Shown piece after piece: positions 7,948 to 16,081 of a stretch of 34,954 nt of DNA. The stretch comes from HGM13634 sp045537285 (GTDB lineage Bacteria > Bacillota > Clostridia > TANB77 > CAG-508): positions 1 to 34,954 of the forward strand of contig JAZSPC010000017.1 of the NCBI GenBank assembly GCA_045537285.1, given 5' to 3'. Under the pieces are notes generated by a model. That model was not told the DNA's origin, did not search any database, and saw nothing but the letters and a program-made list of their open reading frames with translations. How positions within the stretch are numbered: the stretch's first letter is position 1; each line of letters begins with the position of its first letter. Made by a program: the position numbers and the translations under genes.

Positions 7948-8610
7948 ATGAGTGAATGTGTTTTAAAATTAGATAACGTATCTTATGGATATGATAATAC
8001 AAGAAAAATATTAGACAATGTAACATATGAATTTAATAAAAATGTTATGTACTCAATAGTGGGACCTTCCGGATCTGGAAAAACAACTCTTTTATCTTTA
8101 ATGGGTGCACTAGACAATCAAAAAGACGGTAAGATTTTATATCAAGATAAAGAGATAAAAAAGATAGGATATACTAAATATAGAAGAAAAATTGCATTTG
8201 TATTCCAAAGCTATAACTTAATTAACTATATGAATGGAATAGAAAACGTAATTACTGGAATGGATATATCTAAAAGTCATAAAAAAGAAAGAAAACAAAC
8301 AGCGATTAAGCTATTAAAAGATTTAGGGCTAACAGAAGAAGAAATGAAAAGAAGAGTAAATAGATTATCAGGAGGACAACAACAAAGGGTTGCAATAGCG
8401 AGAGCCCTAGCATCAGAGACTGATTTAATATTGGCAGATGAACCAACAGGAAACTTAGATAAGAAAAACGCAAAAGAGATTATAAACATATTTAAAGATT
8501 TAGCAAAGAAATCTAATAAATGCGTTATAGTAGTAACTCATTCAAACCAAGTGTCTGAAATGTCAGATGTAGTGCTACAAATAGACGATGGAAAGTTAAA
8601 TAAAATATAG
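7948..8610 (+). CDS. ABC transporter ATP-binding protein (LolD/MacB type)
   Basis: A 220-residue ATPase with Walker A GPSGSGKTT (residues 39-47), Q-loop in 'FVFQSYN', signature LSGGQQQR, Walker B 'LILADEPTGNLD' and H-loop 'VVTHS'. The DEPTGNLD sequence is typical of the MacB/LolD/FtsE clade. It follows the permease after 12 bases with AAGGAGGTG as RBS and is closed by a terminator, so the two genes form a complete transporter (presumably two permeases and two ATPases). All catalytic motifs are intact. No membrane-fusion protein is encoded nearby, as expected for a monoderm organism. Confidence 0.95.
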   Translation: MSECVLKLDNVSYGYDNTRKILDNVTYEFNKNVMYSIVGPSGSGKTTLLSLMGALDNQKDGKILYQDKEIKKIGYTKYRRKIAFVFQSYNLINYMNGIENVITGMDISKSHKKERKQTAIKLLKDLGLTEEEMKRRVNRLSGGQQQRVAIARALASETDLILADEPTGNLDKKNAKEIINIFKDLAKKSNKCVIVVTHSNQVSEMSDVVLQIDDGKLNKI

Positions 8611-8621
8611 ATAAAAATAAC

Positions 8622-8652
8622 AAAAATGGTAGAAATTTTCTACCATTTTTTT
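8622..8652 (+). terminator. Terminator of the ABC transporter operon
   Basis: A 13-bp perfect inverted repeat (8622-8634 / 8638-8650) with loop ATT, ending in a T-run. Confidence 0.9.
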
Positions 8653-8722
8653 ATGTTATAGATAAAAAAATATTGTTGAAAAATCTGGTAAAAAATACTA
8701 ATATAAATTATTTCTAAAATTA

Positions 8723-8751
8723 TTGACAAGATTTTTCTTTACGGATATAAT
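8723..8751 (+). promoter_or_regulatory. Perfect consensus sigma-A promoter for the surface-protein operon
   Basis: TTGACA (8723-8728), 17 bp, TATAAT (8746-8751). It is one of the strongest promoters in the window. The predicted transcript start near 8758 leaves a leader of about 110 nt before the first gene. Confidence 0.9.
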
Positions 8752-8780
8752 GTATTTGAACAATTATATATTTTAAAAAC

Positions 8781-8797
8781 AAAGGAGGAAGGAGGTT
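8781..8797 (+). promoter_or_regulatory. Orphan double Shine-Dalgarno in the 5' leader (STAB-SD-like)
   Basis: AAAGGAGG (8781-8788) is followed directly by AAGGAGGTT (8789-8797). No ATG, GTG or TTG lies at a usable distance; a TAG follows within 12 bases. The first gene starts 72 bases later with its own RBS. In Bacillus thuringiensis cry3A, an SD-like element in the leader binds 30S subunits and stabilises the mRNA 5' end. The same role is plausible here but inferred. Confidence 0.5.
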
Positions 8798-8869
8798 AAA
8801 AAAATAGTTAATATTTTAACATATTAATCATATTTTTAAGTAAGAAAAATGAGTAGAAGGGAGAAAAAA

Positions 8870-9850
8870 ATGGATAATAAGAAAAAAATCACAATAGCAG
8901 TGGTTTCAGTCGTAATCGTAATTGCTATAGCAATTATAGTATTTTTAGTAACTAAAAATACAGACGCAGTTTACACAATTTCTTTTAATACAAATGGTGG
9001 TAATGAAGTTGTTAGCCAACAAATTGAAGAAGGCAAAAAAGTAACAAAACCAGCTGATCCATCAAAAGAAGGATATGAATTCTTGGGATGGTACTTAAAT
9101 GGTAAATACTTCAATTTCGAAACAGAAATAGAAGGTAATTTAACACTAGATGCTAAATGGAAAAAAATAGTTGTAGATGATGACAACAATGATGAAAAAG
9201 AAGATGAAGTTACAAAATATACAGTAACATTTAATTCTGATGGAGGAAGTTCAGTTTCAAAACAAACTGTTGAAGAAGGTAAAAAAGCAACTGAACCAAA
9301 AGCTCCAACAAAAAAAGGATATACATTTAAAGGATGGTACTTAGGAAGTACAAAATATAACTTTTCAAACAAAGTTACGAAAGATATAACACTTAAAGCT
9401 AAATGGGAAAAGGTTGAAGAAAAAGAAGAACAACCTACTGTAAAAACTTATACAGTAACATTTGATGCAAATGGTGGAACATCAGTTGCAAAACAAACAA
9501 TAGAAGAAGGAAAAACAGCAACTTCAAAGAAAACAACAAGAACAGGATATACATTCTTAGGATGGCTTTTAAATGGTAAAATATTTGATTTTTCTACACC
9601 AATAACATCAAATATAACACTTAAAGCTGATTGGAAGAAAAATGATGTTGTAACTTATAAGGTTGAAGATGTTCCAGACTCTGATGCAAATGAAGTAAAG
9701 ATATTTGTCCTACTTAATGGGGAAAAAGTAGCTGGTACAGTGGAAATGACAAGTGTGTCTGGTAAAACAGTAACAGTTAATGTTCCGGCAGCAGGAGTAG
9801 AGAAGACAAAAGGAACATATACTTCAATTTCAAATCCAAAAGTTAAATAA
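8870..9850 (+). CDS. Membrane-anchored protein with three InlB-type B repeats (Listeria-Bacteroides repeats)
   Basis: A 326-residue protein. Residues 2-5 are charged and about 6-28 form a hydrophobic signal anchor. Three repeats of about 65-75 residues follow. Each has the Flg_new pattern of 'YTVTFDANGG', an 'EEGK' turn, 'GYTFLGW' and a final 'ITLKAxWKK', separated by acidic linkers. A C-terminal Lys/Val-rich beta domain ends the protein. These repeats are beta-grasp-like surface modules found in adhesins and internalins. No LPxTG sorting signal is visible, so the N-terminal helix probably holds it in the membrane. The start chosen is ATG 8870 with AGAAGGGAG upstream (8855-8863); the ATG at 8849 has no RBS. 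It is transcribed from the perfect promoter at 8723, together with the beta-helix protein downstream. Confidence 0.85.
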   Translation: MDNKKKITIAVVSVVIVIAIAIIVFLVTKNTDAVYTISFNTNGGNEVVSQQIEEGKKVTKPADPSKEGYEFLGWYLNGKYFNFETEIEGNLTLDAKWKKIVVDDDNNDEKEDEVTKYTVTFNSDGGSSVSKQTVEEGKKATEPKAPTKKGYTFKGWYLGSTKYNFSNKVTKDITLKAKWEKVEEKEEQPTVKTYTVTFDANGGTSVAKQTIEEGKTATSKKTTRTGYTFLGWLLNGKIFDFSTPITSNITLKADWKKNDVVTYKVEDVPDSDANEVKIFVLLNGEKVAGTVEMTSVSGKTVTVNVPAAGVEKTKGTYTSISNPKVK

Positions 9851-9876
9851 TTAAAGATTGGGGGAAATAGAAAAAA

Positions 9877-12558
9877 ATGAAAAATAAAATATTGAAAACG
9901 TTAGTATTTTTTGTATTATTTAGCGTGCTTCTAATTACAGCTAGTTTTGCAACAACAGAAGAACAAGTTATTATTAAAGAGGATACATCAATGTATAAGA
10001 CTAACATTCATATAATCGGTTCAACAAGATTTGATACAGATATGACAATTACTGCATCAGTAGCTGCTACTGCTGGTCTTAATGAAGCGAAAGTTAAAGT
10101 AGCTTTAGGAGAAGATATATCTAAATTAAAAGTTTCAATTTATACATATGATACTGACTTTGAAGAGTGGCATGAAATTAAAGAAGATGGGACAACAAAA
10201 TTATTAGATGATTCAGAAGCTCAAAAAGTTGAAAGCAACTTAAACATATTTTTTGTTAATAATGTAGAAAAAACTGTTGAAGTTAAATATGAAGGAAACG
10301 GAAATGTTGATACAACTTCACTTTCAAACAATGTAGAATATGATAGTAATAGTAAAACATTTACTGTACCAGCAACAACATTTACTTTTACATACACAGA
10401 AACTAAAATAGTTGATGGAGAAGAAGTTAAAGTTGATAAAGAAGTTGTTACTAATGTGGATAAAAACTTAACAGCTAAAAATGAAGATGAGGTACAACCA
10501 CCTGTGACAGTAATAATTCCAGAAAATGCAGCTTTAAAAGTGGGAAATGAATATTATGAAGCAAAAGATTTAGCTACTGCTATTGCAGCATCTAACAAAG
10601 AAAATCCAGTTACTTTATTAGAAGATTTAAAATTAGATAAAGTAATAGAACTTAATCTAGATGGAAAATCAGCATTTTTAGATTTAAATGGAAAAGTCTT
10701 AGATAGTTCAAGTGTTGCCTTAGATGAAACTACACAAAAATCTTATGCTTTAAAATTAACAGCAGGAGAACTTACAATAAGTAATGGAACAATTAAAACA
10801 AGAACAACAGAAGGATATAGAAATATATTAAATGATGGTGCAACATTAAATGTTAATGGTATTAATTTTACAGGACATTATAATGTTGATACTAACACAA
10901 GAACTTCTACAAAAGTAGCAACGACAAATATTAATTCTTGTGAATTAACATCAATTTTCGTTAGTGCAACAGCATGGAAAAATGCAACAGTTAATATAGA
11001 TAATTCAATAGTGAAATCAGATATTTATCCTGTTTCTGGAAACGGAACACAAAGTAATGCAATAATTAATATTACAAATAGTGAATTAGAAAGTTACACA
11101 AATGTTGGTGTATATATGCCAAGTACAGAAACTTTAAATATTACAGATTCTACTATAACAGGAAAATCAGGTTTAGAAATAGCAGCAGGATCTACAACAA
11201 TTAAAAATAGTAAAATTAATGCAACAGGAAAATATACAGAAGATATTACTAACGAATCTGCAAATGGTTGTTGGGTAGAAGGAAGTGCAATATTTGTACG
11301 TGTTCAAAAAGATTATGGAGATGGTACTGAGTTAAATTTAATCATAGATAATTTATCTAAATTAAATAGTAAAAATGGAAATGGAATTAGAATTTATGAA
11401 TGTTCTAATAGTACAGCAGAATATGGAGCAAATAAAGTGTATGCAGAGTACCATACAAATAATGTTACAGTAGCACAAAATGCTAATAAAGTTAAAGTTG
11501 AAACATTAGAAACATCAAACGTGCAAGTAGTTATTGTAGAAAATGGAACAGCTCAAACAATAGTAAATACAGAAGATGAATTAAAAGATGCAGTTTCAAA
11601 CGAAACAATGCCTAAAATCATTTTAAATAATAATATAGAATTAAATTCTGTTATTGAAGTAACAAGACCTGTTGAAATTGATTTAAATAACTATACAATA
11701 GATAGCTCAAAAGTTGCAAAAGATGCTAATACATTATCTTATGGATTAAAAGTAACAGGAGAAGGAAATCTTACATTAAAAAACGGAACAATGAAAACAG
11801 TTAAAGAGACAGATGGATTCATGAATATAATGAATTTAGAAGCTGATTTAACAGTTGAAAATGTTAAGTTTGAAGGTCACTATAATATATATACAAATTA
11901 TAGAGAGAGTTCAACAGTTGGAACAACGGTTGTTAAAAATAGTACTTTTGATGCAAAATTTGCATGTATAGTAGGATGGAAAAATGCAAATGTAACAGTA
12001 AAAGATTCAACATTAGAATCATTATGGTATGCAGTTTCAGGAAATGGAACTTGTGAAAATACAGTATTTGATATTTCAAATAGTACTTTAACAAGTGAAG
12101 AAGATATTGCAATATATATGCCAAGTACAAAAGCTTTAACTTTAACAAAATGTACTGTAACAGGACTTTCTGGAATAGAGGCGGCAGCAGGTATCGTAAC
12201 ATTAAATGATACTGATATTTATGCAAAAGGTGTATACAAAGATACATTTACTAGTGAATCTGCAAATGGTTCATGGATAGAGGGAAGCGCAATATTTGTA
12301 CGTATTCAAAAAGATTATGGAGATGGTTCTGAATTTAAATTAAACATTGATAATTTATCTACATTAAACAGTGAAAATGGAGATGGGCTACGTGTTTATG
12401 AATGTACAACTAGTGCACAAAATAAGGGTGTTAATAAAGTAGATATCAACTATTATTCAAATAATGTTAAAGCAGAAAATGGAGAAATAGTTAAAATACA
12501 AAGACAAGAAACATCTACAAAAGAAGTTAAAGCAACAGACTTATATAAAGCAGAATAA
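9877..12558 (+). CDS. Secreted duplicated right-handed beta-helix surface protein
   Basis: An 893-residue protein with a signal peptide (Lys-rich start, hydrophobic core, likely cleavage after 'ASFA' near residue 27). An N-terminal domain (about 28-220) follows, then two homologous halves of about 330 residues (about 225-550 and 560-880). Each half has repeating short beta-strands with Asn ladders typical of pectate-lyase-like beta-helices. Both halves end in a conserved block: SANG-W-EGSAIFVR (starting at residue 461 and again at 795), then QKDYGDG, 'NIDNLS' and a 'YEC' motif. The block is also close at the DNA level, so the duplication is fairly recent or conserved by gene conversion. No LPxTG, SLH or catalytic motif is seen. 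It is likely an adhesin or surface-layer-associated protein, possibly working with the InlB-repeat protein 26 bases upstream. RBS: GGGGGA (9860-9865). Confidence 0.8.
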   Translation: MKNKILKTLVFFVLFSVLLITASFATTEEQVIIKEDTSMYKTNIHIIGSTRFDTDMTITASVAATAGLNEAKVKVALGEDISKLKVSIYTYDTDFEEWHEIKEDGTTKLLDDSEAQKVESNLNIFFVNNVEKTVEVKYEGNGNVDTTSLSNNVEYDSNSKTFTVPATTFTFTYTETKIVDGEEVKVDKEVVTNVDKNLTAKNEDEVQPPVTVIIPENAALKVGNEYYEAKDLATAIAASNKENPVTLLEDLKLDKVIELNLDGKSAFLDLNGKVLDSSSVALDETTQKSYALKLTAGELTISNGTIKTRTTEGYRNILNDGATLNVNGINFTGHYNVDTNTRTSTKVATTNINSCELTSIFVSATAWKNATVNIDNSIVKSDIYPVSGNGTQSNAIINITNSELESYTNVGVYMPSTETLNITDSTITGKSGLEIAAGSTTIKNSKINATGKYTEDITNESANGCWVEGSAIFVRVQKDYGDGTELNLIIDNLSKLNSKNGNGIRIYECSNSTAEYGANKVYAEYHTNNVTVAQNANKVKVETLETSNVQVVIVENGTAQTIVNTEDELKDAVSNETMPKIILNNNIELNSVIEVTRPVEIDLNNYTIDSSKVAKDANTLSYGLKVTGEGNLTLKNGTMKTVKETDGFMNIMNLEADLTVENVKFEGHYNIYTNYRESSTVGTTVVKNSTFDAKFACIVGWKNANVTVKDSTLESLWYAVSGNGTCENTVFDISNSTLTSEEDIAIYMPSTKALTLTKCTVTGLSGIEAAAGIVTLNDTDIYAKGVYKDTFTSESANGSWIEGSAIFVRIQKDYGDGSEFKLNIDNLSTLNSENGDGLRVYECTTSAQNKGVNKVDINYYSNNVKAENGEIVKIQRQETSTKEVKATDLYKAE

Positions 12559-12578
12559 AGAAAAACAAATAAAACAAT

Positions 12579-12606
12579 AAAAACGCATTTTTAAATGCGT
12601 TTTTTT
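12579..12606 (+). terminator. Terminator of the surface-protein operon
   Basis: A 12-bp perfect stem (12579-12590 / 12593-12604) containing ACGCATTT / AAATGCGT, followed by T's. The two-base loop implies opening of the inner A-T pairs. Confidence 0.88.
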
Positions 12607-12607
12607 G

Positions 12608-12636
12608 TTCACAATATATCTTTTGTGTGTTAAAAT
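12608..12636 (+). promoter_or_regulatory. Promoter of the nudix-maf-nitroreductase operon
   Basis: TTCACA (12608-12613), 17 bp, TAAAAT (12631-12636), about 16 bases upstream of the RBS. Confidence 0.6.
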
Positions 12637-12665
12637 ATACGTATAAAAACTAGAAGGAAGAGTAT

Positions 12666-13187
12666 ATGGAAAAAAGAGATTTATATGATAAAGATAGGAA
12701 CTTAACAGGGGAAACAATATTTAAAGGAGAGACTATTCCAGAAGGAAAATATATTATAGTAATATTGGTAACAATACAGAATTCAAAGGGTAAATTTTTA
12801 GTACAAAAAAGGTCTAAACAAAAAGATGGAAAATATGCCTTTACTGGTGGACATGTCAAAACAGGAGAAACAAGTATAGAAGGTATGATGGCAGAAATTA
12901 AAGAAGAGATAGGACTAACTGTTAAACCAGAAGAATTAGAACTGATATTTTCAGGAAGAGAAGATAAAGCACAAGTATTTTTTGATTTATATTATATGAA
13001 GAAAGATTTAAATATATCAGACTTAGTTTTACAGGAAGAAGAAGTAGAATCAGTGCAATGGAATACAATAGAAGAAATAGAAAAACTAATAAATAATGAT
13101 GAGTTTCTTATAAATCATGCAGAAGAAGTATATAGAACAATAGATATATTTAAACAAAGAGGAATAGATATCACAAAAACTATTTAA
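12666..13187 (+). CDS. Nudix hydrolase
   Basis: A 173-residue protein with a Nudix box at residues 62-84: G-x5-E, seven residues, then AEIKEEIGL. The usual REUxEExGU arginine is Ala76, but the metal-binding glutamates (E77, E80, E81) are kept. The N-terminal 'YDKDRNLTGETI' resembles Nudix proteins of the isopentenyl-diphosphate-isomerase-like group found in Firmicutes. Substrate not predictable; the family hydrolyses nucleoside diphosphate-linked compounds. The start is ATG 12666 with AGAAGGAAG upstream. Twelve bases separate it from maf, another pyrophosphatase, suggesting a shared nucleotide-sanitation role, though that is inference. Confidence 0.88.
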   Translation: MEKRDLYDKDRNLTGETIFKGETIPEGKYIIVILVTIQNSKGKFLVQKRSKQKDGKYAFTGGHVKTGETSIEGMMAEIKEEIGLTVKPEELELIFSGREDKAQVFFDLYYMKKDLNISDLVLQEEEVESVQWNTIEEIEKLINNDEFLINHAEEVYRTIDIFKQRGIDITKTI

Positions 13188-13199
13188 TAGGAGAAATTT

Positions 13200-13769
13200 A
13201 TGAAAGTTATATTAGCATCAAAATCACCAAGAAGAAAAGAATTAATGGACTTGCTTGGAATAGAATATGAGATAATGGTAAGTGAGGCAGATGAAACATT
13301 AGAAGAAGGTTTGTCTTTGGAAGAACAATCTAAGAAATTAGGGTATATAAAAGCAAAAGCTGTATTCAATAAAACAGAAGGAGATAGAATTGTAATAGGT
13401 TCAGATACATTAGTTGTAAAAGGTAACAAATTATTTGGAAAACCAAAAGATAAACAAGATGCAATAAATATGATAAATGAATTAAAAAATGATAAACATC
13501 AAGTTATTACAAGTATAGCTGTATTAGTAGAAAAAGATGGAAAATATGAAGAGCATGTAGAATGTGATATAACTGATGTTTATGTGTCAGATATGACAGA
13601 TAGAGAAATTGAAGAATGGGTTGATACTGGAAAAGCTTATGATAAAGCAGGTGCGTATGCTATTCAATTAGAATTTGCAAAACATATAGAAAAAATAGAT
13701 GGAAATTATGGAACAATTGTAGGTATGCCAATAAATAAAGTATATAAAATATTAAAACAATATATATAA
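13200..13769 (+). CDS. maf: Maf-like nucleoside triphosphate pyrophosphatase
   Basis: A 189-residue Maf protein with the N-terminal signature 'LASKSPRRKELM' (SxxR loop), then 'VIGSDTLV', 'FGKPKD' and the conserved 'YDKAGAYAIQ'. Family members hydrolyse dTTP, UTP or modified nucleotides to monophosphates, limiting misincorporation, and have been linked to division arrest. The length is complete. It lies 12 bases after the Nudix gene with AGGAGA as RBS, and upstream of a nitroreductase in the same direction. There is no MreBCD cluster nearby, unlike in many Bacillota where maf precedes mreB. Confidence 0.92.
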   Translation: MKVILASKSPRRKELMDLLGIEYEIMVSEADETLEEGLSLEEQSKKLGYIKAKAVFNKTEGDRIVIGSDTLVVKGNKLFGKPKDKQDAINMINELKNDKHQVITSIAVLVEKDGKYEEHVECDITDVYVSDMTDREIEEWVDTGKAYDKAGAYAIQLEFAKHIEKIDGNYGTIVGMPINKVYKILKQYI

Positions 13770-13804
13770 TTTGAATATAATATATACAGGAAAGAAGGTA
13801 TAAT

Positions 13805-14317
13805 ATGGATTTTTTAGATTTAGCAAAAGAAAGATATTCTGTAAGAAGAATGAGTCCAGAAAAAGTAAAACAAGAAGACTTGGATAAAATATTAGAAGCA
13901 GCAAGATTATCTCCAACAGCTAAAAATATGCAAAGAGAAAGATTACTAGTAGTTAACTCAGAAGAAGGAATAGAAAAAATGAAACAATGTACTTCGTGTG
14001 ATTTTGGGGCTTCAACAATAATTGTAATTTCTTATGAAAAAGATGATGAAGAAAATGAAAGTGAATTTTCAAGGAAATATGGTTTAATAGATACCGGAAT
14101 AGTAGCAACACATATGTGTTTAGAGGCAACTAATTTAGGACTTGGAACAACAATGGTAGGGTTATTTGATAGAGAACTAACCAAAGAACTATTTAATATC
14201 CCAGCAAAATATCAACCAGAATTATTACTACCAATAGGGTATATAGATAGGAAACCAAGTATATTACATGATAGAAGAAAGCCAATAGAAGAATTGGTAC
14301 AATATGATGAATATTAA
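13805..14317 (+). CDS. Nitroreductase family protein
   Basis: A 170-residue FMN-dependent nitroreductase-fold protein. It has the N-terminal FMN phosphate-binding motif 'RYSVRRM' (about residues 10-16), 'AARLSPTAKNMQ', and the later 'GLGTTMVG' and 'LPIGY' segments. These enzymes reduce nitro groups, quinones or flavins with NAD(P)H; the small size fits the short clostridial subgroup. RBS: AAGAAGG at 13792-13798. It is last in the nudix-maf-nitroreductase run and ends at a terminator shared with the convergent L,D-transpeptidase gene. Substrate unknown. Confidence 0.9.
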   Translation: MDFLDLAKERYSVRRMSPEKVKQEDLDKILEAARLSPTAKNMQRERLLVVNSEEGIEKMKQCTSCDFGASTIIVISYEKDDEENESEFSRKYGLIDTGIVATHMCLEATNLGLGTTMVGLFDRELTKELFNIPAKYQPELLLPIGYIDRKPSILHDRRKPIEELVQYDEY

Positions 14318-14346
14318 AAAGTTTAAGACAAAAGTCTTAAACTTTT
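14316..14346. terminator. Bidirectional terminator between convergent genes
   Basis: A 13-bp stem (14317-14329 / 14334-14346) with loop AAAA. A/T runs on both flanks let it end both the nitroreductase and the L,D-transpeptidase transcripts. Confidence 0.88.
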
Positions 14347-14350
14347 CTTT

Positions 14351-15547
14351 TTAAATAATGTTATTAACTATTTGATTATTCATGTTATTCACTACTGTAT
14401 TATTACTATTTGTTACATTATTATTTGAAACGGTGTTATTTTCAACAGTAATATTGTTATTGCTTATAACAATATTATTAAAAGTATTATTAATATTGTT
14501 ATTCAAATCAGTAGAATTGTTATTTGTAATGTTATTACTTACAGTATTATTTACAACAGTATTTGTATCTGTGATAGTATTGTTTGTTGTAGAATTTGTA
14601 TCAGTAATAGTGTTATTTATAGTTGTATTATTTATTATAGAATTATTTACAGTATTATTACTTTCATTTACAATATTATTTGTAACACTATTTGTTATAG
14701 TATTTGATATATCTGTACTAGGTTTTTCTTCTTCTGGTTTGTAAGTATGCCATGGGTTATTACTTGCTGGATCAGTTGGATCCCAATTTCTACATTCTTC
14801 AACAGATGATATTTTTTGAGCAGTAGGTTTACCAAGAGGGCCAGGGTCAGAACTTTTGTAAAATTCAACCATAGTACCACTAGGGCAATTATCATAAATC
14901 CATTTAGAATCTTTAACTGTTAATCTAACACACCCCTCTGACGCCTTAGTGCCGAGCTTATCATATTCTTCATAAAGCAATGCTCCGGCATTATTAGAAG
15001 AATATGGTACAGAATGGAATAAAATACTTCCAACAATTCTTGTTGCATATTGTCCATAAACATCATGTATTAATTTACCCCATCTATACTTACTAGAAGT
15101 TTTATATGTTCCACTTTTTGGGGTATATGTCCCAATAGAACAAACCATAGCTTTATATGGAACAGTATATTTACCATCTTTATCTTTTGTATATATTGTT
15201 ACTACATTAGCCTGGTAATTTACTTTAATGTAATATGGTGAAGTTGATTTTTGTTGTTCTTTTTTGTTTACTTTTTCTTCTTTTAATTCTTTATCAGATG
15301 CTTTTTCATTTGTAACTATTTCAATTACGTCTTCATCTTTATTTATTTCATTATCTAATTCAGCTATTAAAATATTTTGAGCAATCGTGTTATTTGAATT
15401 ATTTAAGACCAATGAATTAGAAGATGAAGAGACTTGAACTGTATTATTACTTAAATAAAAGAAGAATATTATTAATGCAAAAAGGCATATAAATATATCT
15501 ATTAGTATACCTAAAATTAATTTTTTCTTTTCTTTTAAAAAATTCAT
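14351..15547 (-). CDS. Membrane-anchored L,D-transpeptidase (YkuD) with long Asn/Thr-rich tail
   Basis: A 398-residue protein with an N-terminal transmembrane anchor (about 10-32), a charged linker, and a YkuD catalytic domain at about 103-235 ('YYIKVNYQANVVTIY', His178 in 'ILFHSVPY', and nucleophile Cys206 in 'KASEGCVRL'). The usual SHGC is SEGC here. The domain forms 3-3 peptidoglycan cross-links or attaches proteins to the wall. From about residue 280 to the end runs a tail of roughly 119 residues made almost only of Asn, Thr, Ile, Val and Ser in a loose 'NNTITDTN' repeat. Such a tail is not part of YkuD and could be a wall-penetrating linker or adhesive region. The gene is transcribed alone from 15584-15612; RBS AAAAGGGG precedes the ATG. 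Confidence 0.9.
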   Translation of the reverse strand: MNFLKEKKKLILGILIDIFICLFALIIFFFYLSNNTVQVSSSSNSLVLNNSNNTIAQNILIAELDNEINKDEDVIEIVTNEKASDKELKEEKVNKKEQQKSTSPYYIKVNYQANVVTIYTKDKDGKYTVPYKAMVCSIGTYTPKSGTYKTSSKYRWGKLIHDVYGQYATRIVGSILFHSVPYSSNNAGALLYEEYDKLGTKASEGCVRLTVKDSKWIYDNCPSGTMVEFYKSSDPGPLGKPTAQKISSVEECRNWDPTDPASNNPWHTYKPEEEKPSTDISNTITNSVTNNIVNESNNTVNNSIINNTTINNTITDTNSTTNNTITDTNTVVNNTVSNNITNNNSTDLNNNINNTFNNIVISNNNITVENNTVSNNNVTNSNNTVVNNMNNQIVNNII

Positions 15548-15583
15548 TAAAAACCCCTTTTAAAATTGTTTAAAATATTAAAT

Positions 15584-15612
15584 ATTATATCTCAACTTAC
15601 ATAAAATCACAA
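15584..15612 (-). promoter_or_regulatory. Promoter of the L,D-transpeptidase gene
   Basis: On the minus strand: TTGTGA (15612-15607), 17 bp, TATAAT (15589-15584). Confidence 0.7.
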
Positions 15613-15628
15613 TAGAATTTTATTAAAT

Positions 15629-15657
15629 TTGAAAAGAATAAAAATATGTGATATAAT
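15629..15657 (+). promoter_or_regulatory. Promoter of the 97-aa orphan gene
   Basis: TTGAAA (15629-15634), 17 bp, TATAAT (15652-15657). It diverges from the L,D-transpeptidase promoter 17 bp away. Confidence 0.8.
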
Positions 15658-15689
15658 ATTTATATTACTTTAAGAAAAGAGGAGTAGAA

Positions 15690-15983
15690 ATGGAACTGGT
15701 ACCTGTAATATTTAATTTTGAACGGAAGAGTCTTCTTCCAATATTAACTGTAACAGGAATGTGTAAGCATGTGCCTATGGCCGATAAAATCTTATTAAGG
15801 AAAGCTATCCAGATAATAGAATTGTCTCAGAATAAGTTTAAAGGAAAGATTATGGAACTTATGGGACACGAACATGAGGTTCAACCGAAAGAAGGAATGG
15901 TTGCGATAAGGTTCTACATAATTTTCAAAAATGATGAAGAATTTGACCAGGCATTTACAGAGATCCAAAAAGAATTGGGATGA
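15690..15983 (+). CDS. Hypothetical 97-aa protein in a single-gene cassette
   Basis: I do not recognise this protein. It is 97 residues, soluble, with no signal peptide or membrane segment. It has one Cys, three His (in 'CKHVPM' and 'GHEHEV'), and an alpha/beta look with a C-terminal 'FDQAFTEIQKEL' helix. The His pair GHEH with the CKH could bind metal, but that is only a guess. GC is about 35% by hand count, modestly above its neighbours, with some unusual codons (CGG, CTG, CCG). It has its own strong promoter, a GAGGAG RBS, and a terminator whose stem includes its last codons, so it is an autonomous unit like the DUF4160-like gene at 1893. Confidence 0.75.
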   Translation: MELVPVIFNFERKSLLPILTVTGMCKHVPMADKILLRKAIQIIELSQNKFKGKIMELMGHEHEVQPKEGMVAIRFYIIFKNDEEFDQAFTEIQKELG

Positions 15984-16001
15984 TTTCCCGATTCTTTTTT
16001 T
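15967..16001 (+). terminator. Terminator overlapping the 3' end of the 97-aa gene
   Basis: A 14-bp stem (15967-15980 / 15986-15999) with one G-T wobble. The stop codon TGA (15981-15983) sits in the loop, and a T-run ends the 3' arm. Confidence 0.88.
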
Positions 16002-16081
16002 ATGTTTAAATATTTACTTTATTTTAAATTTGATATATTATTATACTTGTAAGAATAGATATAAATAGAAACGGAGTAAAA

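Noticed and set aside
9000..9660. Possible CRISPR-like or tandem DNA repeat
   Set aside because: The periodicity comes from three protein repeats (InlB B type) of 65-75 codons; there are no spacers or identical DNA repeats.
14382..14744. 120-aa plus-strand frame rich in Leu/Val/Thr
   Set aside because: It is the complement of the Asn-rich repeat tail of the L,D-transpeptidase; no SD or promoter.
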